Source of the DNA: Caryophanales bacterium
GTDB lineage: Bacteria > Bacillota > Bacilli > JARBTR01
Direction: 5' to 3'
NCBI GenBank assembly: GCA_029240105.1
Contig: JARBTR010000001.1
Coordinates: 116,633 to 180,632 of the forward strand
Length of the DNA stretch: 64,000 nucleotides
Under the pieces are notes generated by a model that had not been told where the DNA came from, did no database searches, and saw nothing but the letters and a program-made list of their open reading frames with translations. The position numbers were made by a program, and so were the translations under genes. Shown here in pieces: positions 53,137 to 62,939 of the stretch; positions within the stretch are counted from its first letter, which is position 1; each line of letters starts with the position of its first letter.

Positions 53137-53472
53137 ATGGAACATTTATTTAAAAATATTGATTTAAGCACAGTGTATGAAATGGGAGGTTTGATCGGGT
53201 ATTCTGAAGGTGCCGTGCAAAGCCGGACAATTGTAAAAGAGGAAAAGGTAAATATCTCTATTTTCTCTTTTGCAAAAGGTGAAGGACTTAGTACTCATAA
53301 AACAAATGGGGATGCGTTGGTCTATATACTAGATGGACTTGCCGGTATCAAAATTGGCGATGAAGATATGCACCAAGTTGGCAAGGGTGAAATGATTATC
53401 ATGCCAAAAGATATACCTCATAGTGTTGAGGCAATAGAGAACTTCAAAATGCTTCTTGTGATTGTGAAGTAA
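53137..53472 (+). CDS. Cupin domain protein
   Basis: 111 residues forming one small cupin. The first motif region is GEGLSTHKTNGDALVYILDG with a single His and no second His/Glu set, so metal binding is uncertain; the second motif is GEMIIMPKDIPHSVEAIENFKMLLV. Such proteins act as small regulators or enzymes. AGGAGG precedes the ATG. Monocistronic. Confidence 0.85.
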   Translation: MEHLFKNIDLSTVYEMGGLIGYSEGAVQSRTIVKEEKVNISIFSFAKGEGLSTHKTNGDALVYILDGLAGIKIGDEDMHQVGKGEMIIMPKDIPHSVEAIENFKMLLVIVK

Positions 53473-53494
53473 CTTATTACTAATGAAACTTTCA

Positions 53495-53528
53495 AAAACG
53501 TTGAGATTAAAAAGTCTTAGCGTTTTTT
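53495..53528 (+). terminator. Intrinsic terminator after the cupin gene
   Basis: AAAACGTTGAGA / TCTTAGCGTTTT, 12 bp with two G.T, T7 tail. Confidence 0.85.
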
Positions 53529-53735
53529 TACGTTTATAGGAGTGGAATGATATAATTTCACTGAGTTTTTAAACAGTAGAATTTAATGAGTGATATGACA
53601 AAATCGATTGAAACTATTTTTAAATTCTAAAATATTGTCAAATGGTATTAAATTTTTCTTTAGAAGTCATATAATAGTTTTCTACATATAATGGAAAGTT
53701 ATTTATAATTGAAATTTAAAATAAGGAGAAAAAAG

Positions 53736-54770
53736 ATGAAAACAAAATTATTTGAACCGTTTCAATTAGGAAGTGTGACGTTAAAAAATCGCATCGTGAT
53801 GGCGCCAATGGACATGTTTTGCGTGGAAAAAGAAGATGGATTCGTAACGGATTTTCATGTGCATCACTACGCAGCACGTGCAATGGGGCAAGTTGGTATG
53901 ATAATTGTTGAAGCAACAGCCGTTACACCTATTGGTAGAATTTCACTGAATGATTTGGGTGTGTGGTCAGATGATTACATAGAAGGTTTAACAAGAATTG
54001 CAAAAGCAATAAAAGATAATGGATCAGTAGCAGCAATTCAATTGAACCATGCTGGTCGAAAATCAACTGTAAAAGAAGATATCATTGCTCCTTCAGCAGT
54101 TCCATTTGATGAAAATTCAAAAGTGCCTGCAGAAATGACAGTAGAACAAATAAAAGAAACGATTCAAGCTTTCCAAGATGCAGCTGTACGTGTGAAAAAG
54201 GCTGGTTTTGATGTGATTCAGCTTCACGGTGCGCATGGCTATTTAATTAGTCAGTTTTTATCACCACTTGCAAACAAACGTGAAGATGAGTACGGCGGTA
54301 CATTAGAAAATCGTTTCCGTTTCTTGCGTGAATCAATAGAAGCTGTAAAAGTTGTCTGGAATGGACCACTTATGGTTCGTGTATCTGCTACAGATTACCT
54401 TCCTGAAGGCGCAACCATTGAAGACCATATCCAATATGCAAAATGGATGAAAGAATTAGGCGTTGACCTGGTGGATGTAAGCTCTGGTGGAGTTGCATTA
54501 GCGAAAATTGATGTATTCCCTGGTTATCAAGTTCCTTTGAGTGAACAAATCAAGCATGGAGCAAATGTACCGACTGGAACGGTTGGCTTCATTACAAACG
54601 GAACTCAAGCAGAAGAAATTTTACAAAAAGATCAAGCAGATTTAATTTGCCTTGGACGTGAATTACTTCGTGATCCATACTGGGCATATCGTGCTGCATT
54701 AGAGTTAGGCGAAGAAATTGAAGCGCCGTATCAATACAAACGCGGTTGGGTATATCCAAAAAAACGTTAA
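53736..54770 (+). CDS. Old yellow enzyme, YqjM/NamA-like NAD(P)H:flavin oxidoreductase
   Basis: 344 residues from ATG 53736 with AAGGAG; the ORF-track start at 53709 adds 9 residues. Very similar to B. subtilis Yqj[38 protein letters not shown] with the His pair and Tyr that bind the substrate, [12 protein letters not shown], and the C-terminal QYKRGW arginine. FMN enzyme reducing activated C=C bonds. The redox-modulating YqjM segment MSPMCMY reads MAPMDMF here, so Cys26 and Tyr28 are replaced by Asp and Phe. A CBS gene follows 88 bases later. Confidence 0.93.
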   Translation: MKTKLFEPFQLGSVTLKNRIVMAPMDMFCVEKEDGFVTDFHVHHYAARAMGQVGMIIVEATAVTPIGRISLNDLGVWSDDYIEGLTRIAKAIKDNGSVAAIQLNHAGRKSTVKEDIIAPSAVPFDENSKVPAEMTVEQIKETIQAFQDAAVRVKKAGFDVIQLHGAHGYLISQFLSPLANKREDEYGGTLENRFRFLRESIEAVKVVWNGPLMVRVSATDYLPEGATIEDHIQYAKWMKELGVDLVDVSSGGVALAKIDVFPGYQVPLSEQIKHGANVPTGTVGFITNGTQAEEILQKDQADLICLGRELLRDPYWAYRAALELGEEIEAPYQYKRGWVYPKKR

Positions 54771-54858
54771 TTTTTAAAGTCTGGGAATTCTTTGGCATGA
54801 ATAGTAAAACCTGTTTGGGTAACAATATTTTTGAAACTACATAAGTGAGGTCAAAAAT

Positions 54859-55275
54859 ATGGTTCAAGTAAAAGATGTCATGTCAACAGGAATAGACTTT
54901 TGCACTACATTAGATAACGTATACGAAGTAGCAGTTAAAATGAAAAACGATGATGTTGGAATCATTCCAATTTTGGATGAAGGAAAACTCGTTGGTGTAA
55001 TTACCGACCGAGATATTGTTGTCGATGGTACTGCTGAGAAGAAAGCTGGTTCAACAAAAGTAACGGATATTATGACGACGAAATTAGTAACAGTTACACC
55101 TGAAACAAGTATTGAGGAAGCAGCTGAACTAATGGCAAAACACCAAATTCGTCGCCTACCAGTAGTGGAAGATAAAAGACTCGTTGGAATGCTTTCATTA
55201 GGTGATTTGGCTACAGAAAATACTGTAGATCATGCAGCAGGCGAAGCACTGAAAGAGATTTCCGAAGATAAATAA
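54859..55275 (+). CDS. Tandem CBS domain protein
   Basis: 138 residues consisting only of two CBS domains, VKDVMSTGIDFC... VGVITDRDIVVDG and VTDIMTTKLVTV... LPVVEDKRLVGMLSLGDLA, which together form a Bateman module that binds adenosyl ligands. YhcV-type stand-alone CBS proteins occur widely in Bacilli. GTGAGGT precedes the ATG. Terminator 21 bases later. Confidence 0.9.
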   Translation: MVQVKDVMSTGIDFCTTLDNVYEVAVKMKNDDVGIIPILDEGKLVGVITDRDIVVDGTAEKKAGSTKVTDIMTTKLVTVTPETSIEEAAELMAKHQIRRLPVVEDKRLVGMLSLGDLATENTVDHAAGEALKEISEDK

Positions 55276-55296
55276 AAAATTAACACTTTATGAAAT

Positions 55297-55324
55297 GCAA
55301 GGACAAAGTCCTTGCGTTTTTTTT
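55297..55324 (+). terminator. Intrinsic terminator after the CBS gene
   Basis: GCAAGGAC-AAA-GTCCTTGC followed by GTTTTTTTT. Confidence 0.93.
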
Positions 55325-55816
55325 GTGTTTATCCAGCACAATCTTTATATAATTCTTTTTCATATGATTTCCTTCAAAAACTATATTTGCAACTGATTTT
55401 AATAGAAGAAACTTAATTAATTCATAAGTACAAAAAAGTTTATTCTCTATCTTTTTATAGATTTTTTTTCGACTCGTTTGATAAATGATATGTAATTCCC
55501 TTGCATAAAATCGCGGCTCATTTCTTTTCACTTAGATTTGCAATTAATATTGAAAAATTCATTGATATTGTTAGAATTTTTAGATAATATATAAGGTAAT
55601 GTTTTTGATATAATGAGAAAAAAAGATAAAAAATTAATTTTTTAAGATGAAATTAATGGTAAATTAACGGATAATAATGGTATACCTTGAAAGTTCATGT
55701 TAAATACATTTATGTGAAGTAAACTAAAAGAGTTTACTTTGCCTTAACCAAAATAAAATAAATATATTTTTTGTTTAATAGATACATATTTGAATAGTGA
55801 ATAGGGGGTGTGTTTA
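55325..55816. other. AT-rich intergenic region
   Basis: About 490 bases of very AT-rich sequence upstream of the GGDEF gene. The 83-codon minus-strand ORF in the track runs into the CBS terminator and lacks a ribosome binding site. No repeat or structured element was recognised. Confidence 0.5.
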
Positions 55817-57016
55817 GTGGAAAATGGAAATCTTTTTGGAAGTCATCAAGTTTTAAATTCTATAAATAAGTATTTAACCAGTGTTCGAAACGGCGAAGAA
55901 GTCGAAACATTAAAAGTAGTTGAATTTATAGAACAAAACTTTGCTGATAATAATGATAATAAGGCGATTGTACATTCTATTGTTAATGAATTGGATGGAA
56001 TCAAGAATCAATTAGAGAACCTGAAATGGTTAAATAAACATTATAAAATTTTGCACGACTTCTCTCTGGAATGTAGTAAAACGTTGAACGAGGAAACACT
56101 TCATAAAAAAGCGTACGAATTAGTTTCTCAAGTAATGCCTACTGATTCATTTTTTATTGCTACTCACAATGAGGGCGACCCTGAAATTAAATTTGTGCTT
56201 CTAGTGGAAAATGGTGAATATTTTCCACAAACGACATTAGAATTTGGTGAAAACGTAACATCGAAGGCAATTAAAACAAGAGAAATCATTCATCATAAAT
56301 CTACAACTGGTGAGCATAAATATGTACTTATTGTTGGAAATAATCCTAGTGGGTCAACTCTTTTTGTTCCAGTCATTATTGATGATCAAGTAAAAGGAGT
56401 CATATCAGCTCAAAGTATTCGTGACTTTGCTTACCTCAAAGAACATGAGGAATTATTACAATTGATCGGTACTCAGATTTTTAACTCAATGGAAACTGCA
56501 AGATTGTATGAAAAAATATACTCAATGTCCTATACAGACGAATTGACGGGCTTGAAAAATCGTAGAGCATTTCATAAAGCATTGACTGAATTAATTGATA
56601 TGGATACCCAACCTCTAATTCTAATTATGATTGATTCCGATAATTTAAAGATCGTGAATGATAACTATGGTCATGATGGCGGAGACTTATATTTAAATGT
56701 TGTTGCTCAAGGCATAAAAAGTATTTGTAATGATGATATCGAAGGGTATCGATATGCGGGTGATGAATTTATGATCATCATAAAAGGAAATATGGTGCAT
56801 CATCAGGAACAAATCATCAATGCACTTCGTAATTTTTATCTAAATAATCCCGTTCAACTTTCTAATCAACTACTAACCATTTCAGCTAGTTTGGGAATAG
56901 CGACTTATCCAACAGATGGGACGACAGTAGAGGCCCTTAAAAAATCAGTTGATGATGCATTGTACTGTGCAAAATGTGATGGTAAAAATAAAGTAGTTTT
57001 TGCGAATAACAATTAA
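55817..57016 (+). CDS. GAF-GGDEF diguanylate cyclase
   Basis: 399 residues from GTG 55817, 8 bases after AGGGGGTG; the ORF-track GTG at 55808 overlaps that box. A helical N-terminus (1-80) precedes a GAF-type sensor (about 95-235, LHKKAYELVSQVMPTDSFFIATHNE ... VIIDDQVKGVISAQS) and a GGDEF domain (about 240-399) beginning YTDELTGLKNRRAF. The signature reads AGDEF (YRYAGDEFMII), an active variant in many cyclases; there is no RxxD inhibition site evident before it. Makes cyclic di-GMP, probably in response to a small ligand. Confidence 0.9.
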   Translation: MENGNLFGSHQVLNSINKYLTSVRNGEEVETLKVVEFIEQNFADNNDNKAIVHSIVNELDGIKNQLENLKWLNKHYKILHDFSLECSKTLNEETLHKKAYELVSQVMPTDSFFIATHNEGDPEIKFVLLVENGEYFPQTTLEFGENVTSKAIKTREIIHHKSTTGEHKYVLIVGNNPSGSTLFVPVIIDDQVKGVISAQSIRDFAYLKEHEELLQLIGTQIFNSMETARLYEKIYSMSYTDELTGLKNRRAFHKALTELIDMDTQPLILIMIDSDNLKIVNDNYGHDGGDLYLNVVAQGIKSICNDDIEGYRYAGDEFMIIIKGNMVHHQEQIINALRNFYLNNPVQLSNQLLTISASLGIATYPTDGTTVEALKKSVDDALYCAKCDGKNKVVFANNN

Positions 57017-57035
57017 TTGTACCTTTAAACTAATA

Positions 57036-57074
57036 AATCCTCGCTCACAAATGTATGTGTGCGAGGATTTTTTG
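57036..57074 (+). terminator. Intrinsic terminator after the GGDEF gene
   Basis: AATCCTCGC-T-CACA / TGTG-T-GCGAGGATT with a T6 tail. Confidence 0.9.
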
Positions 57075-57124
57075 CGTATGTGATAACTCCAAAAAAGTTT
57101 CTGTATTTATCTTTTTATACACAG

Positions 57125-57153
57125 TTGACAACAGCAAAAATGGAAATTAAAAT
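57125..57153 (+). promoter_or_regulatory. SigA promoter of htpG
   Basis: TTGACA, 17 bases, TAAAAT. The -10 ends 5 bases before the CIRCE element, so the start site lies in the operator. Confidence 0.85.
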
Positions 57154-57158
57154 ACATA

Positions 57159-57185
57159 TTAGCACTCGGTAGTATAGAGTGCTAA
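57159..57185. promoter_or_regulatory. CIRCE element (HrcA operator)
   Basis: TTAGCACTC-N9-GAGTGCTAA, a perfect match to the CIRCE consensus, 35 bases before the htpG start and overlapping the expected transcription start. Confidence 0.95.
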
Positions 57186-57219
57186 CGCCAAAACTTTAAA
57201 AATGAAAGGACTATAAAGT

Positions 57220-59073
57220 ATGGAAAAAATGCAGTTTAAAGCAGAATCAAAAAGACTTTTAGACATGATGATTCACTCCATTTATTCAAACAAGGAAATT
57301 TTTCTACGGGAACTCATTTCAAATAGCAGTGACGCGATGGATAAAATGTATTACAAGGCGCTTACTGATGATGGGATTGTTTTTGAGAAAGAAAACTATT
57401 ACATAAAAGTAGCTATCGATAAAGAAAACAGAACACTCACAATCTCTGACACTGGGATAGGTATGACCAAGGAAGAACTTGAAAGCAACCTTGGAACAAT
57501 TGCGAAAAGTGGTTCACTTGCATTCAAAACAGAAAATGAATTGAAAGATGGGCACGATATCATCGGTCAATTTGGTGTAGGATTCTATGCTTCTTTCATG
57601 GTAGCGGACACGGTAACTGTGATTAGTAGAGCGCATGGCAGCGAAGAAGCGTATAAGTGGGAATCAACGGGTGCTGAAGGTTATACGATTGAGCCAACAG
57701 ATAAAGAAGAAGTTGGAACAGTCGTTATTCTGAAAATACGTGAGAACTTAGAAGAAGAAAACTACGATGAATATTTAGAAGAATACCGCATTAAAAGCAT
57801 CATTAAGAAATATTCCGATTTCATTCGTTATCCAATCAAAATGAATGTGACGAAGAGTGAAAAAGTTGGGGAAGAATGGGAAGAGCGTCAAGTTGAGGAA
57901 GTCATCAATAGCATGGTTCCGATTTGGAGAAAGAATAAGAGCGAGCTGACAGATGAGGATTATGAAAAATTCTATCAAGAAAAGCATTACGGTTTCGATA
58001 AGCCACTTAAACATATTCATCTGAGTGTAGACGGAACGGTTCGCTATCGTTCAATTTTGTATATTCCAGAGAAAATGCCATTTGATTATTACACGAAAGA
58101 ATATGAAAAAGGTCTAGAGTTATATTCTAGCGGAGTCCTAATCATGAATAAGTGCGGGGACTTACTCCCTGACTATTATAGTTTCGTCAAAGGGATGGTC
58201 GATTCAGAAGACTTATCACTCAACATCTCAAGGGAAATTCTGCAGCAAGATAAGCAATTAAAATTCATTGCAAAGAATCTGAAGAGCAAAATTACACGTG
58301 AACTTCAAAATTTATTAAAGAATGATCGTGAAAAATACGATACATTCTATGGTGCATTTGGTAGACAGCTTAAGTATGGTGTGTACAGTGACTTCGGTAT
58401 GAACAAAGAAGAACTGCAAGACTTGATCATGTTCTACTCATCAAAAGAAAAGAAGCTCGTCACGTTAGATGAATATGTATCTCGCATGCCAGAAGATCAA
58501 AAATATATTTACTATGCAACTGGCGAAACGTATGAACGAATTGAGAAACTTCCACAAACTGAGCTTGTTGCAGACAAAGGCTATGAAATTCTGTACTTCA
58601 CAGACGATATCGATGAGTTTGCAATTAAAATGCTGATGACCTACAAAGAGAAGGAATTTAAGTCCGTTTCTAGTGGTGATTTAGGCATTGAAGCAGAGGA
58701 AAAGAACAAAGAAGTTCAAGAAGAAAATAAAGATCTTTTCGGTAAAATGAAAGACGTGTTAGCTGGTAAAGTTAAAGATGTTCGTGCTTCAACTCGATTG
58801 AAATCCCATCCAGTTTGTTTCTCCACAGATGGCGAAGTTTCTATTGAAATGGAGAAAATCCTTCGTGCAATGCCAAACGACCAAAACATCCAGGCGGAGA
58901 AAGTTCTTGAAATCAACGTGAACCATGCTGTATTCCAGTCTTTGAAGAATGCAGATGAGGCCAAATTAGCGTTATTTACAAACTTACTCTACAACCAAGC
59001 TTGTCTCATCGAAGGGTTACCGGTTGGCGATCCAGTTGAATTCGCTGATTCAATTTGTCAATTGATGGTGTAA
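57220..59073 (+). CDS. htpG: Molecular chaperone HtpG (Hsp90)
   Basis: 617 residues. N-terminal GHKL ATPase domain with [23 protein letters not shown] and [13 protein letters not shown]; middle domain about 230-500 ([31 protein letters not shown]); C-terminal dimerisation domain to 617. AAAGGAC precedes the ATG. It has a perfect promoter overlapped by a CIRCE operator, so HrcA repression with GroES/GroEL/DnaK genes is expected. A 63-bp tandem repeat includes its last 12 codons and stop. Confidence 0.96.
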   Translation: MEKMQFKAESKRLLDMMIHSIYSNKEIFLRELISNSSDAMDKMYYKALTDDGIVFEKENYYIKVAIDKENRTLTISDTGIGMTKEELESNLGTIAKSGSLAFKTENELKDGHDIIGQFGVGFYASFMVADTVTVISRAHGSEEAYKWESTGAEGYTIEPTDKEEVGTVVILKIRENLEEENYDEYLEEYRIKSIIKKYSDFIRYPIKMNVTKSEKVGEEWEERQVEEVINSMVPIWRKNKSELTDEDYEKFYQEKHYGFDKPLKHIHLSVDGTVRYRSILYIPEKMPFDYYTKEYEKGLELYSSGVLIMNKCGDLLPDYYSFVKGMVDSEDLSLNISREILQQDKQLKFIAKNLKSKITRELQNLLKNDREKYDTFYGAFGRQLKYGVYSDFGMNKEELQDLIMFYSSKEKKLVTLDEYVSRMPEDQKYIYYATGETYERIEKLPQTELVADKGYEILYFTDDIDEFAIKMLMTYKEKEFKSVSSGDLGIEAEEKNKEVQEENKDLFGKMKDVLAGKVKDVRASTRLKSHPVCFSTDGEVSIEMEKILRAMPNDQNIQAEKVLEINVNHAVFQSLKNADEAKLALFTNLLYNQACLIEGLPVGDPVEFADSICQLMV

Positions 59074-59223
59074 ATATACAATAGTTTAGTATACGAGGTT
59101 GATTTCGCTGATTCAATTTGTCAATTGATGTTGTAAATATACAGTAGTTTGGTATACGAGGTTGAATTCGCTGATTCAATTTGTCAATTGATGGTGTAAA
59201 TATACAATAGTTTAGTATACGAG
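59035..59223. repeat. Tandem triplicated 63-bp repeat at the htpG 3' end
   Basis: Three direct copies (59035-59097, 59098-59160, 59161-59223). Copies 1 and 3 are identical; copy 2 differs at 4 positions. Copy 1 holds the last 12 codons of htpG, its stop and 24 bases beyond. Copies 2 and 3 therefore contain decoy tails with the same stop. Confidence 0.92.
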
Positions 59224-59266
59224 GTTGATTGTAGATTCGAATATCAATTACTATTTAAAAAATAAG

Positions 59267-59299
59267 AACAGAAGGGAAATTTTTTCTCTTCTGTTTTTT
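59267..59299 (+). terminator. Intrinsic terminator after htpG
   Basis: AACAGAAGGGAAA / TTTCTCTTCTGTT, 13 bp with one G.T and a 3-base loop, T-rich tail. The rest of the 466-base gap to the kinase gene is AT-rich, with no gene. Confidence 0.85.
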
Positions 59300-59539
59300 A
59301 GTTTTATCCCTTAAATGAAAGATACTTTTTATAATTTTCTACTTTTGTAAATTACGGACATTCAAATTTAAAAAAATTTGTAGTATTCTAGGCATATTTC
59401 TGGATTTGTGTAAGAATTTGTTTAATAATGTAAAAAAATGTAGTGCACAGACGTAATCTAGAATCATAGTATCCTATAAAAAGTTTACAGTTTAATGCTT
59501 AAAAGTGTGAGTAATGAACAGTTAAAATAGGGGGTTATT

Positions 59540-61321
59540 ATGGAGCAGCTGAATCAAAATAAAGAGTTTCAAAAGTCATTAAATGGCATGAAGGATAAAG
59601 TCATCAATTTGATAATAGGAATTTTCGCCATTATCAATATTCCAGCTCTCTTAATCTCATTGTCTAGAATTGCATACATCGGTGTTAAACCAGTCATGAT
59701 TTTGCATATTGTTCTGTGCCCAATCCTTCTAGTTTTATATATTCTTAGAAATAAACTAAAAACCATAACAAAAATAGTAATCGTAAATGCTATTCTAATA
59801 GCGATTCCTTTGGCAGGATATTTAACATTTGGGTTTGTTAATAGTGTTAGTTATTCCTTTGCTTTATGCGTTACGATGATGACAGTCCTACTAGGGAAGA
59901 AAGCAGGCTACATTAATTTTTCAATCATGTGTTTCATTGTTTTTATGTCATTTTTGGGCTTTAAATCAGGTTTTTTTAAATATGATGTAAGCACAAATAT
60001 GTTATTGACGAATACTGCTTTTTGGTTAAACCAATCCATCCCAATGTTCATGATTTCATTCACGATCATAAGCAGTTTAGGTATGATTTATGAATATCTA
60101 GTGAAAGTGATAACAGAAACGAAAGTACAAAATGAAGAACTTCTGCATTCTAGAAATAATTATAAAAAATTATTAGAATTTTTTCCTGACGCTGTCATTC
60201 TCAAGCATAAACGTAACATTATTTATGCAAATAAGGCTGCAGTGAAGCTTTTTAAAGCGAAAAATGAACAAGAAATAAAGGAAAAGTCTTCTTATGATCT
60301 TACTCATAGTGACTATTACGATGTGCTAGAGGATATTCTTGAGAAACAATCAAACGGTGAAAATCTAGAAAGTTTTATAGATTATAAGATTGTCACATTT
60401 GATGAAGAAGTCATTGATGTGGAACTCTGTCATATTATTTTAGAACCAAAAGAAGATCAAATGTTTTTAACAGTTTTACATGATATTTCTGAAAGAAAAA
60501 GAATTGAAAAGACGATGAAATTATTAAATGAGGCACAGGAAAGTGAAAATCTCAGAACAGAGTTTTTTGCCAATTTGTCTCACGAACTACGAACTCCAGT
60601 GAGTGTTATATCTAGTGCGCTTCAAGTAATGGAAAAAGTTACAGATGAAAAGAGTACTAGAAAATATACGGCTATGATTAAACAAAATTGCTATAGGCTT
60701 ATTCGACTAATCAATAATCTCATTGACTCAACAAAAATTGATGTTGGATTTCTAAAGCTAAACGTTTCATGTAATAACATCGTTTCTGTGGTTGAAGATA
60801 TTTCCATGTCTGTAAATGGTTTTATAGAGTCAAATGGGATGACTATGGTATTTGAAACAGAAATAGAGGAAAAGTTTTTGGATTTTGATTCGGATGCTAT
60901 TGAAAGAATCATACTTAACCTGATTTCTAATTCTGTAAAATTCAGACATGTTAATGGCACGATTTTTATTCGAATTTTTGATAAAGGTGACAGGGTAATG
61001 ATCAGTGTAAAGGATGATGGTATAGGCATTCCACGCGAACAACAAGAATTTATTTTTGATCGATTCAAAAAAGTTGATCGGTCCTTTACAAGAAATGCAG
61101 AAGGAAGCGGTATAGGATTATCTATAGTAAAGTCTCTTGTTGAGCTACATAAGGGAACCATTGAGTTAATAAGTGAAGAAGGTATTGGAAGCGAATTCGT
61201 AATAGAACTACCCGTAACTGGAAATAGGAAGGAATGTTGTATCCATTGTGTGAGAGAACCTTCTAAAGATATCGCACAAAAAGTAAACATTGAGTTTTCT
61301 GACATCTATACAGTTGCGTAA
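59540..61321 (+). CDS. Orphan sensor histidine kinase with PAS domain
   Basis: 593 residues. About six N-terminal transmembrane helices (20-195), a PAS domain (about 205-325: YKKLLEFFPDAVILKHKRNIIYANKAAVKLF), then HisKA with phospho-acceptor His348 in FFANLSHELRTPVSVI, and a HATPase_c domain with NLISNSVKFRH, DDGIGIP, FDRFKKVDRSFTRNAEGSGIGLSIVKS. The C-terminus adds a cysteine-rich tail RKECCIHCVREPS. GGGGG precedes the ATG. No response regulator is adjacent, so its partner is elsewhere; the membrane domain is not a recognised sensor. Confidence 0.9.
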   Translation: MEQLNQNKEFQKSLNGMKDKVINLIIGIFAIINIPALLISLSRIAYIGVKPVMILHIVLCPILLVLYILRNKLKTITKIVIVNAILIAIPLAGYLTFGFVNSVSYSFALCVTMMTVLLGKKAGYINFSIMCFIVFMSFLGFKSGFFKYDVSTNMLLTNTAFWLNQSIPMFMISFTIISSLGMIYEYLVKVITETKVQNEELLHSRNNYKKLLEFFPDAVILKHKRNIIYANKAAVKLFKAKNEQEIKEKSSYDLTHSDYYDVLEDILEKQSNGENLESFIDYKIVTFDEEVIDVELCHIILEPKEDQMFLTVLHDISERKRIEKTMKLLNEAQESENLRTEFFANLSHELRTPVSVISSALQVMEKVTDEKSTRKYTAMIKQNCYRLIRLINNLIDSTKIDVGFLKLNVSCNNIVSVVEDISMSVNGFIESNGMTMVFETEIEEKFLDFDSDAIERIILNLISNSVKFRHVNGTIFIRIFDKGDRVMISVKDDGIGIPREQQEFIFDRFKKVDRSFTRNAEGSGIGLSIVKSLVELHKGTIELISEEGIGSEFVIELPVTGNRKECCIHCVREPSKDIAQKVNIEFSDIYTVA

Positions 61322-61375
61322 TATGGCTAAACAATTTAACTCACTTATACTTGATTGAAAACAAATAGATCTAGG

Positions 61376-61412
61376 TACCTCTTCTTGTATAAATACAAAA
61401 AGAGGTGTTTTT
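61376..61412 (+). terminator. Intrinsic terminator after the kinase gene
   Basis: ACCTCTTCTTGTAT-AA-ATACAAAAAGAGGT, then GTTTTT. One mismatch in the stem. Confidence 0.82.
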
Positions 61413-61712
61413 ATTTTATCTGTTAATGATTTCTATATGCTTTAGTGAATTTTGGAGTTATTTGCTCTTTTACCTAAATTTTAAGAATTAATTTTAAAAA
61501 CCGCAAATAAACTTAGCTTTGGTATACTTATACTCATTCGCAATATAAAAACAGAAAAATCTGAGTAAAAATCCTAAATTCTAAATTAGAGTTTTCTAGG
61601 TTAGGGCAACTCCCGTTGTTAACTCTTCCTTGTCATTAGAATTTTCTTTCAGATTTTTTACTTGCATTTCTATCGAGACTTAATATTAAAAAAAACAAAA
61701 AGTTGGTACTAC
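61413..61712. other. Intergenic region upstream of the MFS gene
   Basis: About 300 AT-rich bases; no clear promoter or structured element found. Confidence 0.4.
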
Positions 61713-62939
61713 ATGTTAAAACAATCTTGGTTTAAAAATGTCTTACTCTATATGACCAGTACAACAACCTACTATCTAGGATCATTTCTTGTTCAATATG
61801 TGATTATTTGGCATATTACGTTAAAAACGGATTCTGGTATTATGATGACCATATCGACCATGTGTGGTTTTTTGCCACAGATGTTTATTTCATTATTCGC
61901 AGGCGTCTGGGCTGACCGATATGATCGCCGAAAATTAATGACTACTGCATTCGTAACAAACGCAGCCGCATCACTCGTCCTAGCGATTTTGTTTACAACG
62001 GGCTTTGATGCGATTTGGTTATTGTTCGTTTACTCGGTAATTCGTTCAGCCTGTACGGGGATTTCAAATCCTGCTGCAAATGCACTGCTTCCTTCGCTCG
62101 TTCCAAGCGAGGACTTAATCAAAATTAATGGGTTGAACGGCACTATTTTTTCAGTCATTCAGTTACTATCACCAGTTTTTGGAGGTCTATTATTGGGACT
62201 GTTTCCGATTGGCCCGATATTTTTTACCTGTGTAGTTACAACAATACTTTCAATTGCTGTCTTATTTAAAGTGAAGTTACCACCAGTTGTTGAAAAGCAT
62301 GAATCAGAACAGAAAAGTGTGCTACATGATTTAAAAATGGGTTTTGTATATGTCAAGGAACATCTATTTGTAAAGACTATTTTAATTTTTTATGCGTTTT
62401 TAATGTTTTTAATTGTACCCTCATCTAGTCTCTCACCGCTGCAAATCAAGAGAAGTTTTGACGGTGGAATAACAGAGTTAACTATTATTGAGGTTGCTTT
62501 TGGTGTGGGTGCTGTTATTGGTGGAATGCTACTTTCTTTCACAGGTGGATTTAAGAACAGAATTCGTTCCATTTCAATAACAAGTATGTTATTTGGCGTC
62601 TACTCTCTATTATTAGGGAGTGTAGGTAATTTTCTAGTTTACTGCATAATTATGGTGATTTTAGGTATGACCGTCCCGTTCTACAGCTCGCCGACCGTGA
62701 CTACGATCCAGCAAAGTGTTGAGTCAGATAAATTGGGCCGAGTCATGAGCTTTTACGGTATTATCGCTTCAGCTGCAATCCCGGTAGGCATGATGGTTTT
62801 CGGACCGCTTGCCGATATCGTAAAAATTGAATATTTAATGCTAGGATCAGGTGTTGCGCTTATCTTTGTAGGAGCGATGATGTTTAAGAACAAAAACTTG
62901 AACGGTCACCACGAAATACAATTAGAAGAAGCCATTTAA
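61713..62939 (+). CDS. MFS transporter (DHA3-like, MefA/enterobactin exporter-type)
   Basis: 408 residues from ATG 61713; the ORF-track TTG at 61662 would add 17 hydrophilic residues. Neither start has a strong Shine-Dalgarno box, so this is a moderate choice. About 12 transmembrane helices. The first (YYLGSFLVQYVIIWHI) is followed by the loop 2-3 motif GVWADRYDRRKLM, and TM5-6 by NGTIFSVIQLLSPVFGGLLLG, typical of the macrolide/siderophore exporter group. Substrate unknown. Last gene before the rRNA operon. Confidence 0.85.
   Translation: MLKQSWFKNVLLYMTSTTTYYLGSFLVQYVIIWHITLKTDSGIMMTISTMCGFLPQMFISLFAGVWADRYDRRKLMTTAFVTNAAASLVLAILFTTGFDAIWLLFVYSVIRSACTGISNPAANALLPSLVPSEDLIKINGLNGTIFSVIQLLSPVFGGLLLGLFPIGPIFFTCVVTTILSIAVLFKVKLPPVVEKHESEQKSVLHDLKMGFVYVKEHLFVKTILIFYAFLMFLIVPSSSLSPLQIKRSFDGGITELTIIEVAFGVGAVIGGMLLSFTGGFKNRIRSISITSMLFGVYSLLLGSVGNFLVYCIIMVILGMTVPFYSSPTVTTIQQSVESDKLGRVMSFYGIIASAAIPVGMMVFGPLADIVKIEYLMLGSGVALIFVGAMMFKNKNLNGHHEIQLEEAI

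Noticed and set aside
55280-55531. 83-codon minus-strand ORF after the CBS gene
   Set aside because: It runs into the CBS terminator, lacks a ribosome binding site and has no recognisable features.
60691-61305. 204-codon minus-strand ORF
   Set aside because: Shadow of the histidine kinase catalytic domain.
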